Below are positions 36,102 through 45,730 of a DNA stretch of 64,000 nt, one piece after another. Made by a program: the position numbers and the translations under genes. Each line of letters begins with the position of its first letter. Within the stretch, counting starts at the first letter, position 1. This stretch comes from Kineobactrum salinum (GTDB lineage: Bacteria; Pseudomonadota; Gammaproteobacteria; Pseudomonadales; Halieaceae): the NCBI RefSeq assembly GCF_010669285.1, contig NZ_CP048711.1:124001-188000 (forward strand), in the 5' to 3' direction. The notes below the pieces were generated by a model. It saw only the letters and a program-made list of their open reading frames with translations. It had not been told where the DNA came from and searched no databases.

Positions 36102-37136
36102 ATGCCGTACCGATTCTACTTCGCCCTTGTCCAACCCCTGCTGACCGCTGTATTGCTGGCGCTGGCATCGCCGTCCACCGCCGCCGAAGCCATCAATATC
36201 TACTCGGCTCGCCAGGAAGCACTGATCAAGCCACTGCTTGACCGTTTTACCGATCAGACCGGAATCAGCGTCAACCTGGTCACCGGCAGCGGTGATGCAT
36301 TGCTGGCGCGCTTGCGTACCGAGGGCCGCAACTCGCCTGCCGACCTGTTGCTTACCACCGATGCCGGACGGCTTTACCGGGCCCGCGAAGCCGGGGTCCT
36401 GCAACCGGCGCTGCAGGACCTGCCGGTTGCCTTGGTGCCCGGGCACCTGCGTAGTCCGGAGGGCTACTGGGTCGGCCTGTCAATGCGCGCGCGGGTACTG
36501 GTGTACGCCCCCGACCGCGTGGATCCCGCCGAGCTCAGTTCCTACCAGGCCCTGGCCAGACCTCAGTGGCACGGGCGCATCTGTGTGCGCTCCTCCGGCA
36601 ACATCTACAACCAGTCGCTGGTCGCCAGTATGCTCGCGACCCAGGGCAGTGAGGCCACGCAGCAGTGGCTGCAAGGCCTGGTAGAGAACTTTGCGCGTCC
36701 GCCCCAGGGAGGCGATCGCGATCAGATCAAGGCGGTGGCGAGCGGCCAGTGTGATGTCGCCCTGGTCAATAACTATTACCTGGGGGCGATGGTGCAGTCG
36801 GAGGACCCGCAGGAACGTGCGGCCGCCGCCAAAGTCAGGCTGTTCTGGCCCAACCAGCAGCAGCGCGGCACACATGTCAACATCAGCGGCGCAGGTATCA
36901 CCGCCGCCGCCCGCAATCCGAAACTGGCACGTCAGCTGATAGAGTTCCTGTTACAGGACAGCAGCCAGCGCTGGTATGCCGAAGCCAACAATGAATACCC
37001 AGTACGGGATGATGTTCCGGCCAGCGCGCTGTTGCAGTCATGGGGCGAATTCAAGGCAGATCAACTGGATGTGAGTGAACTGGGGAGGCTGAACGCAGCA
37101 GCCGTAATGGCCATGGACCGGGCCAATTGGAAGTAG
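36102..37136 (+). CDS. Ferric iron ABC transporter, periplasmic binding protein (FbpA/FutA-like)
   Basis: 344 residues from MPYRFYF, with a signal peptide ending near STAAEA and the family opening INIYSARQ. The two adjacent tyrosines in NNYYLGAM are the iron ligands typical of FbpA/FutA proteins. It binds Fe(III) in the periplasm and delivers it to the permease encoded next. An upstream in-frame ATG at 36048 lies inside the Fur-like box and is unlikely to be used. Operon: binding protein, permease, ATPase. Confidence 0.94.
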   Translation: MPYRFYFALVQPLLTAVLLALASPSTAAEAINIYSARQEALIKPLLDRFTDQTGISVNLVTGSGDALLARLRTEGRNSPADLLLTTDAGRLYRAREAGVLQPALQDLPVALVPGHLRSPEGYWVGLSMRARVLVYAPDRVDPAELSSYQALARPQWHGRICVRSSGNIYNQSLVASMLATQGSEATQQWLQGLVENFARPPQGGDRDQIKAVASGQCDVALVNNYYLGAMVQSEDPQERAAAAKVRLFWPNQQQRGTHVNISGAGITAAARNPKLARQLIEFLLQDSSQRWYAEANNEYPVRDDVPASALLQSWGEFKADQLDVSELGRLNAAAVMAMDRANWK

Positions 37137-38795
37137 CAGCACCCCTGCTCGCGACCTCCCGGTCCCCTCCGCGGCAGGCGCTGCTCTGGCGCGCCAGCCT
37201 GTTGCTCAGCGCGGCCTTGATCTCGGTACCGGTGCTGGTGATTATTGCCAGCCTGTTCGGCGACTACAGCCCCGCCTGGCAACACCTGCTGGACACCGTG
37301 CTGGCGGATTACATCGTCAATACGCTGCTGTTGATGGCGGGAGTCGGGCTGGGCACCTTCCTGCTCGGAGTCAGCGCTGCCTGGCTTACCGCGATGTGCG
37401 AGTTCCCTGGCCGGCGCCTGTTCAGCTGGGCGCTGCTGCTGCCGATGGCAATGCCGGCCTATATCATTGCCTACACCTACACAGGCATGCTGGACTACGC
37501 AGGCCCCCTGCAAACCCAGCTGCGCGGGATCTTTGGCTGGAGCTACGGTGACTACTGGTTTCCGCAGATCCGCTCGCTGGGGGGCGCCGTCTGCATGCTG
37601 TCACTGGTGCTCTACCCGTATGTCTACCTGCTGGTGCGGGTGGCTTTTCTGGAGCAGTCCACCGCGGTGCTGGAGGCCAGCCGCAATCTTGGCAAGACGC
37701 CATGGCAGACGCTGTTCCAGGTGGCCTTGCCACTGGCGAGGCCGGCTATCGCCGCCGGTATCAGTCTCGCGCTGATGGAAACTCTGGCCGACTTCGGCAC
37801 GGTATCCTATTTCGGGGTCAGCGCATTTACGACCGGTATCTTTCGTACCTGGTACGGCCTGGGTGAATTGCAGACCGCGGCCCAGCTTGCCGCCTTCATG
37901 CTGCTGTTCGTGTTCGCGCTGATCATTCTGGAGCGGCGCTCACGCCATCGCCTGCGTTACCACAAGACCTCGGCGCGGCAGAGTCCCACCCGTATCCGCC
38001 TGCGCGGCTGGCGCGCCGGTGTCAGTTTCGGGGTCGCGCTGGCCATCCTCAGCGCGGGCTTCCTGTTGCCGGCGGCCCAGCTCGCCAGCTGGGCCCTGAG
38101 CCACTATCAGCAGGGCTGGATGCCGCGTTCCTGCAGCTGGTGCGCAACAGTTTCCTGCTGGCCGCCATGGCGGCGCTGTGCTGTCTACTGCTCGCGTTGC
38201 TGCTGGGTTACGGCAAGCGCCTGTATCCCGGGCGCAGCGAACTGACAGCGGCGCGCGTGGCAAGCATGGGATATGCCGTGCCCGGCACTGTTATCGCTGT
38301 CGGGGTGCTGATCCCTTTTGCCTGGTTCGACAATACGCTGGACAGCCTGCTGCGGCAGCACTTTGGCTTCTCGTCCGGCCTGTTCCTGAGCGGCACCCTG
38401 GCCGCGCTGGTATTTGCCTATGTGGTACGTTTTCTGTCGGTTTCGCTGCAATCAGTCGAAGCGGGGCTGGCCCGCATTCGTCCGGGGATCGATGAGTCGG
38501 CCCGCTCGCTGGGGCACCGGCCGCTGGGGTACTGCGGCGCATTCACCTGCCAATGCTGCGCGGCAGTGTACTGACGGCGCTGCTGCTGGTGTTTGTGGAC
38601 GTACTCAAGGAGCTTCCCACCACGCTGATCCTGCGCCCCTTCAATTTCAATACCCTGGCCGTGCGGGCGCATGAACTGGCCTCGGACGAGCGGCTGGCAG
38701 AAGCGTCGTTGCCGGCGCTGGCTATCGTGCTGATCGGCCTGCTGCCTGTTATCCTGATCACCCGCGGCATGCCCCGAGGATCGGAACAACCATGA
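37127..38795 (+). CDS. Ferric iron ABC transporter permease (FbpB-like), frame broken twice
   Basis: TTG start at 37127 overlapping the binding-protein stop. Three consecutive frames together encode one ~555-residue double-module permease. One base is missing near 38118 (GG should be GGG) and one in the four-G run 38526-38529; adding both gives continuous protein (SHYQQGWDAAFLQLV and HRPLGVLRRIHLPM at the joins). Both halves carry the EAA-type loop (EASRNLGKTPWQ; ESARSLGHRPLG). The stop overlaps the ATPase start (ATGA). Both breaks could be sequencing errors. Confidence 0.85.
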
Positions 38796-39907
38796 GCAGC
38801 CAGCTCGAACTGCGGCAGGTATCAGTACACTACGGCGGATTCGCCGCCGTCAGCGACGTGTCGCTGACCCTGGAGCGCGGTCAGATAGGCTGTTTGCTGG
38901 GGCCTTCCGGCTGTGGCAAAACCACGCTGCTGCGGGCTATCGCGGGTTTCCAGGCGATTTCCAGCGGCGGTATTTTCCTGCGCGGCGAGGCCATCAGCAC
39001 GCCCCAGCGGCAGCTGCCGCCGGAACAGCGCAAGGTAGGGATGGTGTTCCAGGACTTCGCCCTGTTCCCGCACTTGAACGTGCGCCATAACATCGGTTTC
39101 GGGCTGGCCCACCTGTCCCGTGCCGAGCGCCGGCGACGCGTGGACGAAATGCTGCGCCTGGTCGCTTTGGGCGACTGCGCCGGAGCCTGGCCCCACGAAC
39201 TGTCGGGCGGGCAACAGCAGCGGGTCGCGCTGGCGCGGGCATTGGCGCCCAGCCCTGCAATTCTGCTGCTGGATGAGCCCTTTTCCAGCCTGGATAGCGA
39301 ATTGCGGACCCAGCTGGCCGCTGAAGTGCGCGAGTTGCTGACGCGCAATGGTGTTACTGCCATCCTGGTCACCCACGACCAGCACGAGGCCTTCGCGATG
39401 GCTGACAGTATTGCCCTGTTGCAACACGGTCGCGTCGCCCAGTCGGATACCCCCTACAACCTCTACCACAATCCCGGCAATGAGTTTGTCGCCGAGTTCA
39501 TCGGCCAGGGCTCCATGATCTCCGTCACGGTCAATGCGGCCGGTGAACTGAACGATGGCCTGGGCATCATCGATCGCGGCCACCCCCACTGGCAGCCCGG
39601 AGAAACACTGCGTCTGCTGGTGCGACCCGACGACATAGAATATGAAGACGGCAGCGAAGTACAGCTGAAGGTGGTGAGCAAGGCCTTCCGTGGCGCCAGC
39701 TATTTCTACGAGCTGCTGCTGCCGGATGGCCAGCATGTTCCGTGCCTGACCCCCAGCCATGTGGATATCCCGCGCGGCGGGCTGCTGCCGGTGCGTTTCA
39801 ACCTGCAGCATGTCGTGGTATTCGAGCGCAGTAACGGTGCCGGGCAAACCTCGGACCATCCTGCCGCCGATACCGGTGCCGAGAGGATGTATCAGGGCAC
39901 GGGCTGA
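38792..39907 (+). CDS. Ferric iron ABC transporter ATP-binding protein (FbpC-like)
   Basis: 371 residues. Walker A GPSGCGKTT (37-45), Q-loop FQDFALFP, signature LSGGQQQR, Walker B ILLLDEPFSSLD and switch His in VTHDQ are all present, followed by a C-terminal TOBE-type domain. It powers the Fe(III) importer encoded just upstream, with which it overlaps by four bases. An intact ATPase and binding protein argue the permease breaks are not long-standing. Confidence 0.95.
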   Translation: MSSQLELRQVSVHYGGFAAVSDVSLTLERGQIGCLLGPSGCGKTTLLRAIAGFQAISSGGIFLRGEAISTPQRQLPPEQRKVGMVFQDFALFPHLNVRHNIGFGLAHLSRAERRRRVDEMLRLVALGDCAGAWPHELSGGQQQRVALARALAPSPAILLLDEPFSSLDSELRTQLAAEVRELLTRNGVTAILVTHDQHEAFAMADSIALLQHGRVAQSDTPYNLYHNPGNEFVAEFIGQGSMISVTVNAAGELNDGLGIIDRGHPHWQPGETLRLLVRPDDIEYEDGSEVQLKVVSKAFRGASYFYELLLPDGQHVPCLTPSHVDIPRGGLLPVRFNLQHVVVFERSNGAGQTSDHPAADTGAERMYQGTG

Positions 39908-40219
39908 TCAGTCAGGAGGCAACACCTCCCACTCCGGCTCTTCAAACTCGCCGATGGGGGTAATCGTCACGTGGGGTGCCGCCTCGGCGATAATGGCCGC
40001 CACCTCCTCGGGGGCATTGCCCTCCATCTCGTCGCGGGCCGCCTTGCTGTCCCAGGTTGCAATGGCCAGCAGACGCTCCGGGTCACCGATCCTGCGGTGC
40101 AGGCGGGTACCCCTGGCGCCCGGCGCCCGCTGGATGATGGCACTGGCCCGCCTCCAGACATCGGCGTACTGTTCGGCACTGTAGCCCGGTTTGAGGTAGA
40201 CCTCGAAGATGTAGTGCAT
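39908..40219 (-). CDS. Antibiotic biosynthesis monooxygenase (ABM)-like ferredoxin-fold protein
   Basis: 103 residues from MHYIFEVYLKPG; GGAGA ten bases before 40219 fixes the start. The dimeric alpha/beta barrel pattern is evident (HYIFEVYL, ARGTRLHRRIGDPERLLAIATWDSKAAR). Such proteins range from small monooxygenases to heme-degrading enzymes; with no catalytic motif visible the role stays open. It ends right at the ATPase stop and converges with the iron operon. Confidence 0.8.
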   Translation of the reverse strand: MHYIFEVYLKPGYSAEQYADVWRRASAIIQRAPGARGTRLHRRIGDPERLLAIATWDSKAARDEMEGNAPEEVAAIIAEAAPHVTITPIGEFEEPEWEVLPPD

Positions 40220-40375
40220 TGCTGTTCTCCATATCCGTCCCGTCTTGCGCGGCAACTGTCGGCCTCGCCACCCGGCCGTTGCCGGGCAGTTCTCTTGTCG
40301 AGTATAGCCAAATTGCCTGTCCGCGGTTGCTCCGGGCGCAAAGCTCCCGACCTGCGCCGACTGTCAACAACGATC

Positions 40376-41500
40376 ATGGAATCGGGTATACTGACGACCG
40401 GTACCGGCGCTGTCCGGGCCCCATACCACCCCCTGCCACCCAGAACCTCCGGATTGCCAGTGCAACAGACGCAGTACACCACGGCCGACGCCCCATGCCC
40501 CGATAAAGAAAGTCCCTGGCGCTTCTGCGTGGCCCCTATGATGAACTGGTCGGATCGCCACTGCCGTTACTTCTGGCGTCTGCTCAGTGCACGGGCGCGG
40601 CTGTACACTGAAATGGTCACCACCGGGGCCCTGATCCACGGCGACCGCGAGCGTTTCATGCGCTTCGATTCGCAAGAACAACCGCTGGCCCTGCAGCTTG
40701 GGGGCAGCGACCCGGGTGAACTGGCACGCTGTGCGCAATGGGCCGAGCGCCGAGGGTACGATGAAGTCAATCTCAACTGCGGCTGCCCCTCGGACCGGGT
40801 TCAGTCAGGGATGTTCGGTGCCTGCCTGATGGCCAGACCAGCCCTGGTGGCCGAGTGCGTTGCGGCCATGCGCGAGGCCTGCCAAATACCGGTTACCGTC
40901 AAGCACCGCATCGGCATCGATGCGATGGAATCCTACCAGGAGCTGGTCGATTTTGTCGGCACGGTCGCCGCGGCGGGATGCCGGGTGTTTATCGTCCATG
41001 CCCGCAAGGCCTGGCTGCGCGGCTTGTCTCCGCGGGAAAACCGCGAAGTGCCGCCACTCAATTATCCCTGGGTCTACCGGCTCAAGCAGGACTTCCCCGA
41101 ACTTGTCATCGTGATCAATGGCGGGATCCAGAGCCTTGACAGTGCGGCAGCCCATCTGCTGCAGACCGATGGCGTGATGCTGGGCCGCGAAGCCTATCAG
41201 AATCCCTGGTTGCTGGCTGATGTGGACCGCCGGCTGTTCGCTCAGGCCAATCCGCTGGCCTCACGCCAACAGGCGATTGCGGACATGCTGCCCTATGCAG
41301 CCCAGCAGCAGTCCCTGGGCGTACCCATCAATCACATTACCCGCCATTTGCTGGGCCTGTACCAGGGGGTGCCGGGAGCACGACAGTTCCGCCGCCATAT
41401 CAGCGAGCGGGCCCACCTTCCCGGCGCGGGCATCGAAGTGCTGGAACATGCGCAGCACTGCATAAGCGCAGCGGCCGTCCGCGCCCGCCCGGCTGCCTGA
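40376..41500 (+). CDS. dusA: tRNA-dihydrouridine(20/20a) synthase
   Basis: About 374 residues. The FMN-binding start FCVAPMMNWSDRH, the catalytic Cys in NLNCGCPSDRV, VKHRIGID and the ARKAWLRGLSP segment match DusA, which reduces U20/U20a of tRNAs. The family normally starts about 10-25 residues before APMM; ATG 40376 gives an extra N-terminal stretch, and GTG 40460 is a reasonable alternative. It heads a plus-strand run with talB and a TerB-like gene. Confidence 0.94.
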   Translation: MESGILTTGTGAVRAPYHPLPPRTSGLPVQQTQYTTADAPCPDKESPWRFCVAPMMNWSDRHCRYFWRLLSARARLYTEMVTTGALIHGDRERFMRFDSQEQPLALQLGGSDPGELARCAQWAERRGYDEVNLNCGCPSDRVQSGMFGACLMARPALVAECVAAMREACQIPVTVKHRIGIDAMESYQELVDFVGTVAAAGCRVFIVHARKAWLRGLSPRENREVPPLNYPWVYRLKQDFPELVIVINGGIQSLDSAAAHLLQTDGVMLGREAYQNPWLLADVDRRLFAQANPLASRQQAIADMLPYAAQQQSLGVPINHITRHLLGLYQGVPGARQFRRHISERAHLPGAGIEVLEHAQHCISAAAVRARPAA

Positions 41501-41525
41501 TGACTGACACAGGAACCTCCCGACG

Positions 41526-42479
41526 ATGAGCAACAAACTGCAGCAACTCAAGGCCATGACTGATGTGGTAGCCGACACCGGTGACATAGAGGCCATTCAG
41601 CGCTTTCAGCCGCAGGACGCCACCACCAATCCGTCGCTGCTGCTGAAAGCGGCCGCCCTGCCCCATTACGCCCGCCTGCTGCAGCAGGCACGGGACTGGG
41701 CCCGCAAACGGGGAGGCAGCGACGCTGAGCAACTGGCCAATTGCTGCGACCGCTTTGCCGTCGATGTGGGGTGCGAAATTCTCGCGCTGATACCCGGCCG
41801 GATTTCCACCGAGGTCGATGCCCGCCTCTCCTTCGACAGCCCGGCCACCGTAGCCCGCGCCCACAAGCTGATCAGCCTGTACGAAGACAGCGGTATCAGC
41901 CGGGAACGTATTCTGATCAAGGTAGCAGCCACCTGGGAAGGTATCCGCGCCGCACAGCAACTGGAGCACGAGGGGATCAACTGCAACCTCACCCTGTTGT
42001 TTGGATTCACCCAGGCCGCGGCCTGCGCCGATGCCGGCGTTTTTCTCATTTCTCCCTTTGTGGGCCGTATCCTGGACTGGCATCTGGCCAATACCAAGCT
42101 GCAGGTGACCAGACCGGAAGATGATCCGGGGGTGCAGTCGGTCAGGCGCATTTACCAGTATTACAAGCAACACGACTACGCCACGGTGGTAATGGGTGCA
42201 AGTTTTCGCAATACCGGGGAAATCGAGGCACTGGCAGGCTGCGACCGCCTCACCATCAGTCCCGCGCTGCTGGAATCGCTGGCCGGGGACGACGGTGAGC
42301 TGCCGCGCCAGCTGAGCCCCAGCGCTACCGGTACCGCGGAACCCCAGCTGCAGCTCGACGAGCCGGTATTCCGCCTGCAGCTCAACGACGACGCGATGGC
42401 CACCGAAAAGCTTGCCGAGGGCATCCGCAACTTCATCGCCGACCAGCTCAAGCTGGAACAACTGATCAGCCAGTCATGA
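41526..42479 (+). CDS. tal: Transaldolase
   Basis: 317 residues, the size of E. coli TalB. The N-terminus ([17 protein letters not shown]), the [12 protein letters not shown] segment and the Schiff-base lysine in [11 protein letters not shown] are diagnostic. It moves a dihydroxyacetone unit between sugar phosphates in the non-oxidative pentose phosphate pathway. It follows dusA by 25 bases and overlaps the TerB-like gene by four. Confidence 0.96.
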   Translation: MSNKLQQLKAMTDVVADTGDIEAIQRFQPQDATTNPSLLLKAAALPHYARLLQQARDWARKRGGSDAEQLANCCDRFAVDVGCEILALIPGRISTEVDARLSFDSPATVARAHKLISLYEDSGISRERILIKVAATWEGIRAAQQLEHEGINCNLTLLFGFTQAAACADAGVFLISPFVGRILDWHLANTKLQVTRPEDDPGVQSVRRIYQYYKQHDYATVVMGASFRNTGEIEALAGCDRLTISPALLESLAGDDGELPRQLSPSATGTAEPQLQLDEPVFRLQLNDDAMATEKLAEGIRNFIADQLKLEQLISQS

Positions 42480-42919
42480 TCAACGCACTGAAATCACTGT
42501 TTAGCGCACCTCCGGCAGAATCGCCCGAAGCGTTGGAACACCGCCTGCGGCTGGCCACCGCGGCCCTGCTGATCGAGACCGCGCGGGCGGACTTTTACCA
42601 GGACGCCGAGGAAGAGGCCGCGCTTGAAACCCTGCTTTGCGACAGTCTGGCACTGTCACGAACGGAAATTCAGGAACTGGTACAGCAGGCCTCGAAGCGG
42701 GTTGACCACGCCACGTCCCTGTATGAATTCACCCGACTCATCAATGACCACTACAGCCCGGCGCAGAAGCTGCAATTGATCGACGCGATGTGGCGGGTAG
42801 CCTACGCGGACGGCAGGCTGGACAAGTACGAGGAGCACCTGATCCGGCAGGTAGCGGAGCTGACCTACGTGCCCCACCCCGACTACATCCGCAGCAAGCT
42901 CGGGGCCAAACCGGACTAA
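42476..42919 (+). CDS. TerB-family (tellurite resistance-like) protein
   Basis: 147 residues, all-helical, with the TerB-type DnaJ-attachment phrases [16 protein letters not shown] and [28 protein letters not shown], which supply acidic metal-binding positions. Despite the name, single TerB genes outside ter operons have no proven link to tellurite. Four-base overlap with transaldolase suggests co-translation. Confidence 0.88.
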   Translation: MINALKSLFSAPPAESPEALEHRLRLATAALLIETARADFYQDAEEEAALETLLCDSLALSRTEIQELVQQASKRVDHATSLYEFTRLINDHYSPAQKLQLIDAMWRVAYADGRLDKYEEHLIRQVAELTYVPHPDYIRSKLGAKPD

Positions 42920-42957
42920 ACATGAACCACGTCTACTTTGGCTCATCCTCGGTGTCA

Positions 42958-43071
42958 GGTCGGCGTCCTGGGAGAGTGCTTTCGAGACCGTATGCGACAT
43001 GGATGTCGCATCCGAGCCTCCATGGACGGATTCACGGCGTGTCTCGAAAGCACTCTCCCAGGATGTCGACC
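42958..43071. repeat. Intergenic inverted repeat with nested palindrome (MITE/REP-like)
   Basis: Arms 42958-42988 and 43041-43071 are inverted copies of each other (29 of 31 bases), sharing CTGGGAGAGTGCTTTCGAGA. Between them, 42992-43011 is a second hairpin (ATGCGACAT-GG-ATGTCGCAT). The element fills the space between two convergent genes. It has no transposase; a mobile miniature element or a structured intergenic repeat is likely, but I see only one copy in this window. Confidence 0.82.
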
Positions 43072-43132
43072 GAGCTACGAAGTCCCAATACCCTGCAGTA
43101 AACGCCATTCAATCAAACATGATTTCGGCGCG

Positions 43133-43615
43133 TCAGTTGCGCTCCAGGGCCACCATCAGATCGCGGAAGCGGGCGCGGTTTTCATCGCTGAGGCTCATCA
43201 GCACCCTGTGCGCCTCGATGACCTTGTCTTTCACCGCCTGCTCACTGCCCTGTACGATCGGAACACTGCGGACTTCCGCCGGGTCGGTGCAGATATTCTC
43301 GTGCAGCTCGAACAGCCGCTGGAACCCCATGCTCTTGATCAACCGGGTAATGCCGGGGTTGCAGGAATAGATCGCCGGCGAGAAGCCGTAGCGCGCCCGC
43401 ACTTCCAGCGCGAGCTTCGCCAGCAGCCCGAGGGTAGTGCTGTCTATCCCCTCGGCGTCGCAGAGATCCACCCAGACACTGGCAAAGTCGGGTCGGTCCA
43501 GCATCCGGTGGAAGTAGTCATCAATCGTAGTGCACAGGGTCAGGCGCACGTCGCCTGTCATGCGGATAACGTAGGCACCGTCCTGGCTGGCAGCGAGAAT
43601 ACGACCTTCTTCCAT
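43133..43615 (-). CDS. STAS-domain protein (anti-sigma factor antagonist-like, HsbA-like)
   Basis: 160 residues from MEEGRILAAS. The STAS fold shows AYVIRMTGDVRL and the phosphorylation loop DAEGIDSTTLGLLAKL. Partners of this kind are dephosphorylated by PP2C proteins and bind anti-sigma factors or other regulators. It lies 4 bases after the PP2C response regulator gene, an HsbR-HsbA-like pair that in Pseudomonas connects to surface behaviour; no HptB is present here. A GAGGA site lies just before the start. Confidence 0.87.
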   Translation of the reverse strand: MEEGRILAASQDGAYVIRMTGDVRLTLCTTIDDYFHRMLDRPDFASVWVDLCDAEGIDSTTLGLLAKLALEVRARYGFSPAIYSCNPGITRLIKSMGFQRLFELHENICTDPAEVRSVPIVQGSEQAVKDKVIEAHRVLMSLSDENRARFRDLMVALERN

Positions 43616-43619
43616 TTCC

Positions 43620-44804
43620 TCAATCCCGCTTGCTGATGAACAGCGCAGCAATATCGTCGGGGGCGGTTTCGACATGATCCAGTCCGAGTCGGGTGACCAG
43701 CTGTTCCGGTGAATCGGCGGACTCCTCAAATACGTTCAGAAAGTATCTCTCCTTCTCGATCAGGTTCTGCGGCGGCAGAATCTCCAGAATGCCATCCGAG
43801 AACAGCGCGAGCATGAAGCGCTCGGGCAGATCAATCAGGTGCTCCTCGTAGACCACGTCCTCCATGATCCCTACCGCGGAGCCCTCGCCGCGCAGGTAAC
43901 GGGCGCCCTCGGCCGATACCAGCACCGGCTGGGGCAGATGACCGGCCACACTGTAGCGCAGAGTGTTATCCACTGTATCCAGCAGGCCCACAACCATGGT
44001 GGCATACTTGCCCACGGCCAGATCCAGCAATTCCTTGTTGGCCCGTTTCAACATTGCCACCGGACTCATAATGGTGGCATCGTCCCGCCGCAGAAAATCC
44101 GAGCGCTTGCGTGCAAACAGGTTTTTCAGCAATACCGTGGTAAAGGCCGAGGAGCTGCCGTGACCGGATACGTCGGCCATGAAAAAGGTCACATGGCGTC
44201 CGCCCACGGTGAAGTAGTCAGTAAAGTCACCGCTCAGATACAGTGAGGGAATCACGGTGTGGCTGAACACATATCGGTCCAGCAGCATGGGGCTGGCCGG
44301 CAGCATCCGCAACTGGACCTGCCGTCCGGCCTGCTGGTCCTGTTCCAGCATCTTGATTGTGCCACGCAATTCTGTGTTCGCCAGTTCCAGACGCTGGCGG
44401 GATTCCTGCAGTTCCCGCCGCAGCTGGCGTTGCCGCACGCAGCGTTCGATCGATTTCAGCAGTGCCTCGCGATCCTCGATCGGCCGCACGAAAAAGTCAC
44501 TGGCGCCCAGACGCAGCGCGGTCATCATTTTGTCCACTTCCGCCTTGTCGCTGATGATGATGGCGGGGATCTGCAAATTGAGGTCTCGCAGTGCGTGGCG
44601 GGCCTCTATCCAGGACACATCATCCAGATCCAGTTCGCAGAGAATAACGTCCAGCTCGCTGTTGTTCTGCAGCGAATGGTAGGCCTGAGTGACGTCGCCG
44701 ATCACTTCAGTGTGGTAGCCGGCCTCGGCGATTGTCTCTGCCAACGCCGCCGCGCGGGAGGCGTTATCGTCGATGACCAGCACATAGCCGTTGGAATCCA
44801 TCAT
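43620..44804 (-). CDS. Response regulator with PP2C (SpoIIE/RsbU-type) phosphatase output
   Basis: 394 residues from MMDSNG; the frame continues upstream without support. Residues 5-125 form a receiver domain, then a coiled linker (~125-165), then a PP2C phosphatase (FFMADVSGHGSSSAF, VAGHLPQPVLV, FSDGILE, DDIAALF). The acidic pair Asp12-Asp13 is present, but the phospho-acceptor position reads Glu57 (VILCELD) and the conserved Lys reads Arg107 (FFVRP), so normal phosphorylation is unlikely. Its likely target is the STAS protein encoded next. Confidence 0.9.
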   Translation of the reverse strand: MMDSNGYVLVIDDNASRAAALAETIAEAGYHTEVIGDVTQAYHSLQNNSELDVILCELDLDDVSWIEARHALRDLNLQIPAIIISDKAEVDKMMTALRLGASDFFVRPIEDREALLKSIERCVRQRQLRRELQESRQRLELANTELRGTIKMLEQDQQAGRQVQLRMLPASPMLLDRYVFSHTVIPSLYLSGDFTDYFTVGGRHVTFFMADVSGHGSSSAFTTVLLKNLFARKRSDFLRRDDATIMSPVAMLKRANKELLDLAVGKYATMVVGLLDTVDNTLRYSVAGHLPQPVLVSAEGARYLRGEGSAVGIMEDVVYEEHLIDLPERFMLALFSDGILEILPPQNLIEKERYFLNVFEESADSPEQLVTRLGLDHVETAPDDIAALFISKRD

Positions 44805-44928
44805 GTTGGACTTTGGAGGGCAAATTCGCCTCGACACTACGCTGTTGGCAGGCGCCGGGCAACCACTATGCACCCGCTTTGGGGACCATTTCACAGTTTT
44901 GGTTGGTGTCTGCAACACGGCGAAATAC

Positions 44929-45648
44929 TCAGAAGTCTTCGTCCCAGTCATCCTCACCAAAATCGGAGAAACTGTCGTCGACTTCGCCGTCGCTGACCAG
45001 CGCCCGGCGGCGCTGCAGGTAGGCATCGCGGATAAAAATGTAGCGGTCACCTGAAATCAGGTCCTCGCTCCGCAGCAGGCGGGCCCGGGTGTTGACAATA
45101 TCCAGCGCCAGCAGTGTGTTGCGAGTGGCGGCATCATCGACATTGACCTCCACCGATGTGAAGGAATCGAACACCGAGCCGGTACCGCTGCGCACCGTGC
45201 GTGAGCCCAGCACCGGCACCACCAGGTAAGGCCCCTGGGGCAGGCCCCAGATCGCCAGGGTGTGGCCAAAGTCCGTGCGGTAGCGTTCCACCCCCATCGG
45301 CGTCGCGACATCAAACAAGCCCAGCATGCCAATCGTGGAATTCAACAGAAAACGCCCACCAGCCCTGGCCAGCCCCCCTGGCCGCCCCTGCAACAGAGCA
45401 TTCACCGCTGCGTTGGCGTCACGCAGGTTGGCAAATACGTTGGTGACTCCCTGCTCGGCGACGTCCGGCATCACGAACTGATAGCCCTTTGCGGTAGGCT
45501 TCAGCACGTAGCGGTCCAGCCGGTCATTGAACTCGAAAATCGGCCGGTTGATCGCCTCAAAGGGATCTGTTCCGGAATCCTCCTGAGCGTAAGCGGGCGC
45601 TGTCGCGAGGACACCAAACAGTAACAGAAGGGAACGCCAGTGGGTCAT
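44929..45648 (-). CDS. mlaA: MlaA/VacJ-family outer-membrane lipid asymmetry protein
   Basis: 239 residues. The MlaA core is clear (DPFEAINRPIFEFNDRLDRYVLKP, GRFLLNSTIGMLGLFDVA, GHTLAIWGLPQGPYLVVPVLG). It removes misplaced phospholipids from the outer leaflet with the Mla system. Unlike E. coli MlaA, the signal sequence (TAPAYAQ) has no lipobox Cys, so it appears to be cut by signal peptidase I. A very acidic tail (DDSFSDFGEDDWDEDF) ends the protein. No other mla genes lie nearby. Confidence 0.93.
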   Translation of the reverse strand: MTHWRSLLLLFGVLATAPAYAQEDSGTDPFEAINRPIFEFNDRLDRYVLKPTAKGYQFVMPDVAEQGVTNVFANLRDANAAVNALLQGRPGGLARAGGRFLLNSTIGMLGLFDVATPMGVERYRTDFGHTLAIWGLPQGPYLVVPVLGSRTVRSGTGSVFDSFTSVEVNVDDAATRNTLLALDIVNTRARLLRSEDLISGDRYIFIRDAYLQRRRALVSDGEVDDSFSDFGEDDWDEDF

Positions 45649-45730
45649 GATACAGCCATCTTCCAGATCGGTAAAAAATTCGCGAAATAGTACGCTTCTG
45701 TAGTTGCAGGGGCAACTGATGATGTCGCGG

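Noticed and set aside
42476-42919. Tellurite resistance operon
   Set aside because: Only a lone TerB-like gene is present, with transaldolase and dusA; no terACDE or terZ neighbours.
42938-43636. 232-codon open frame on the plus strand through the inverted repeat
   Set aside because: It runs through a non-coding inverted repeat and then antisense to the STAS gene; no ribosome site.
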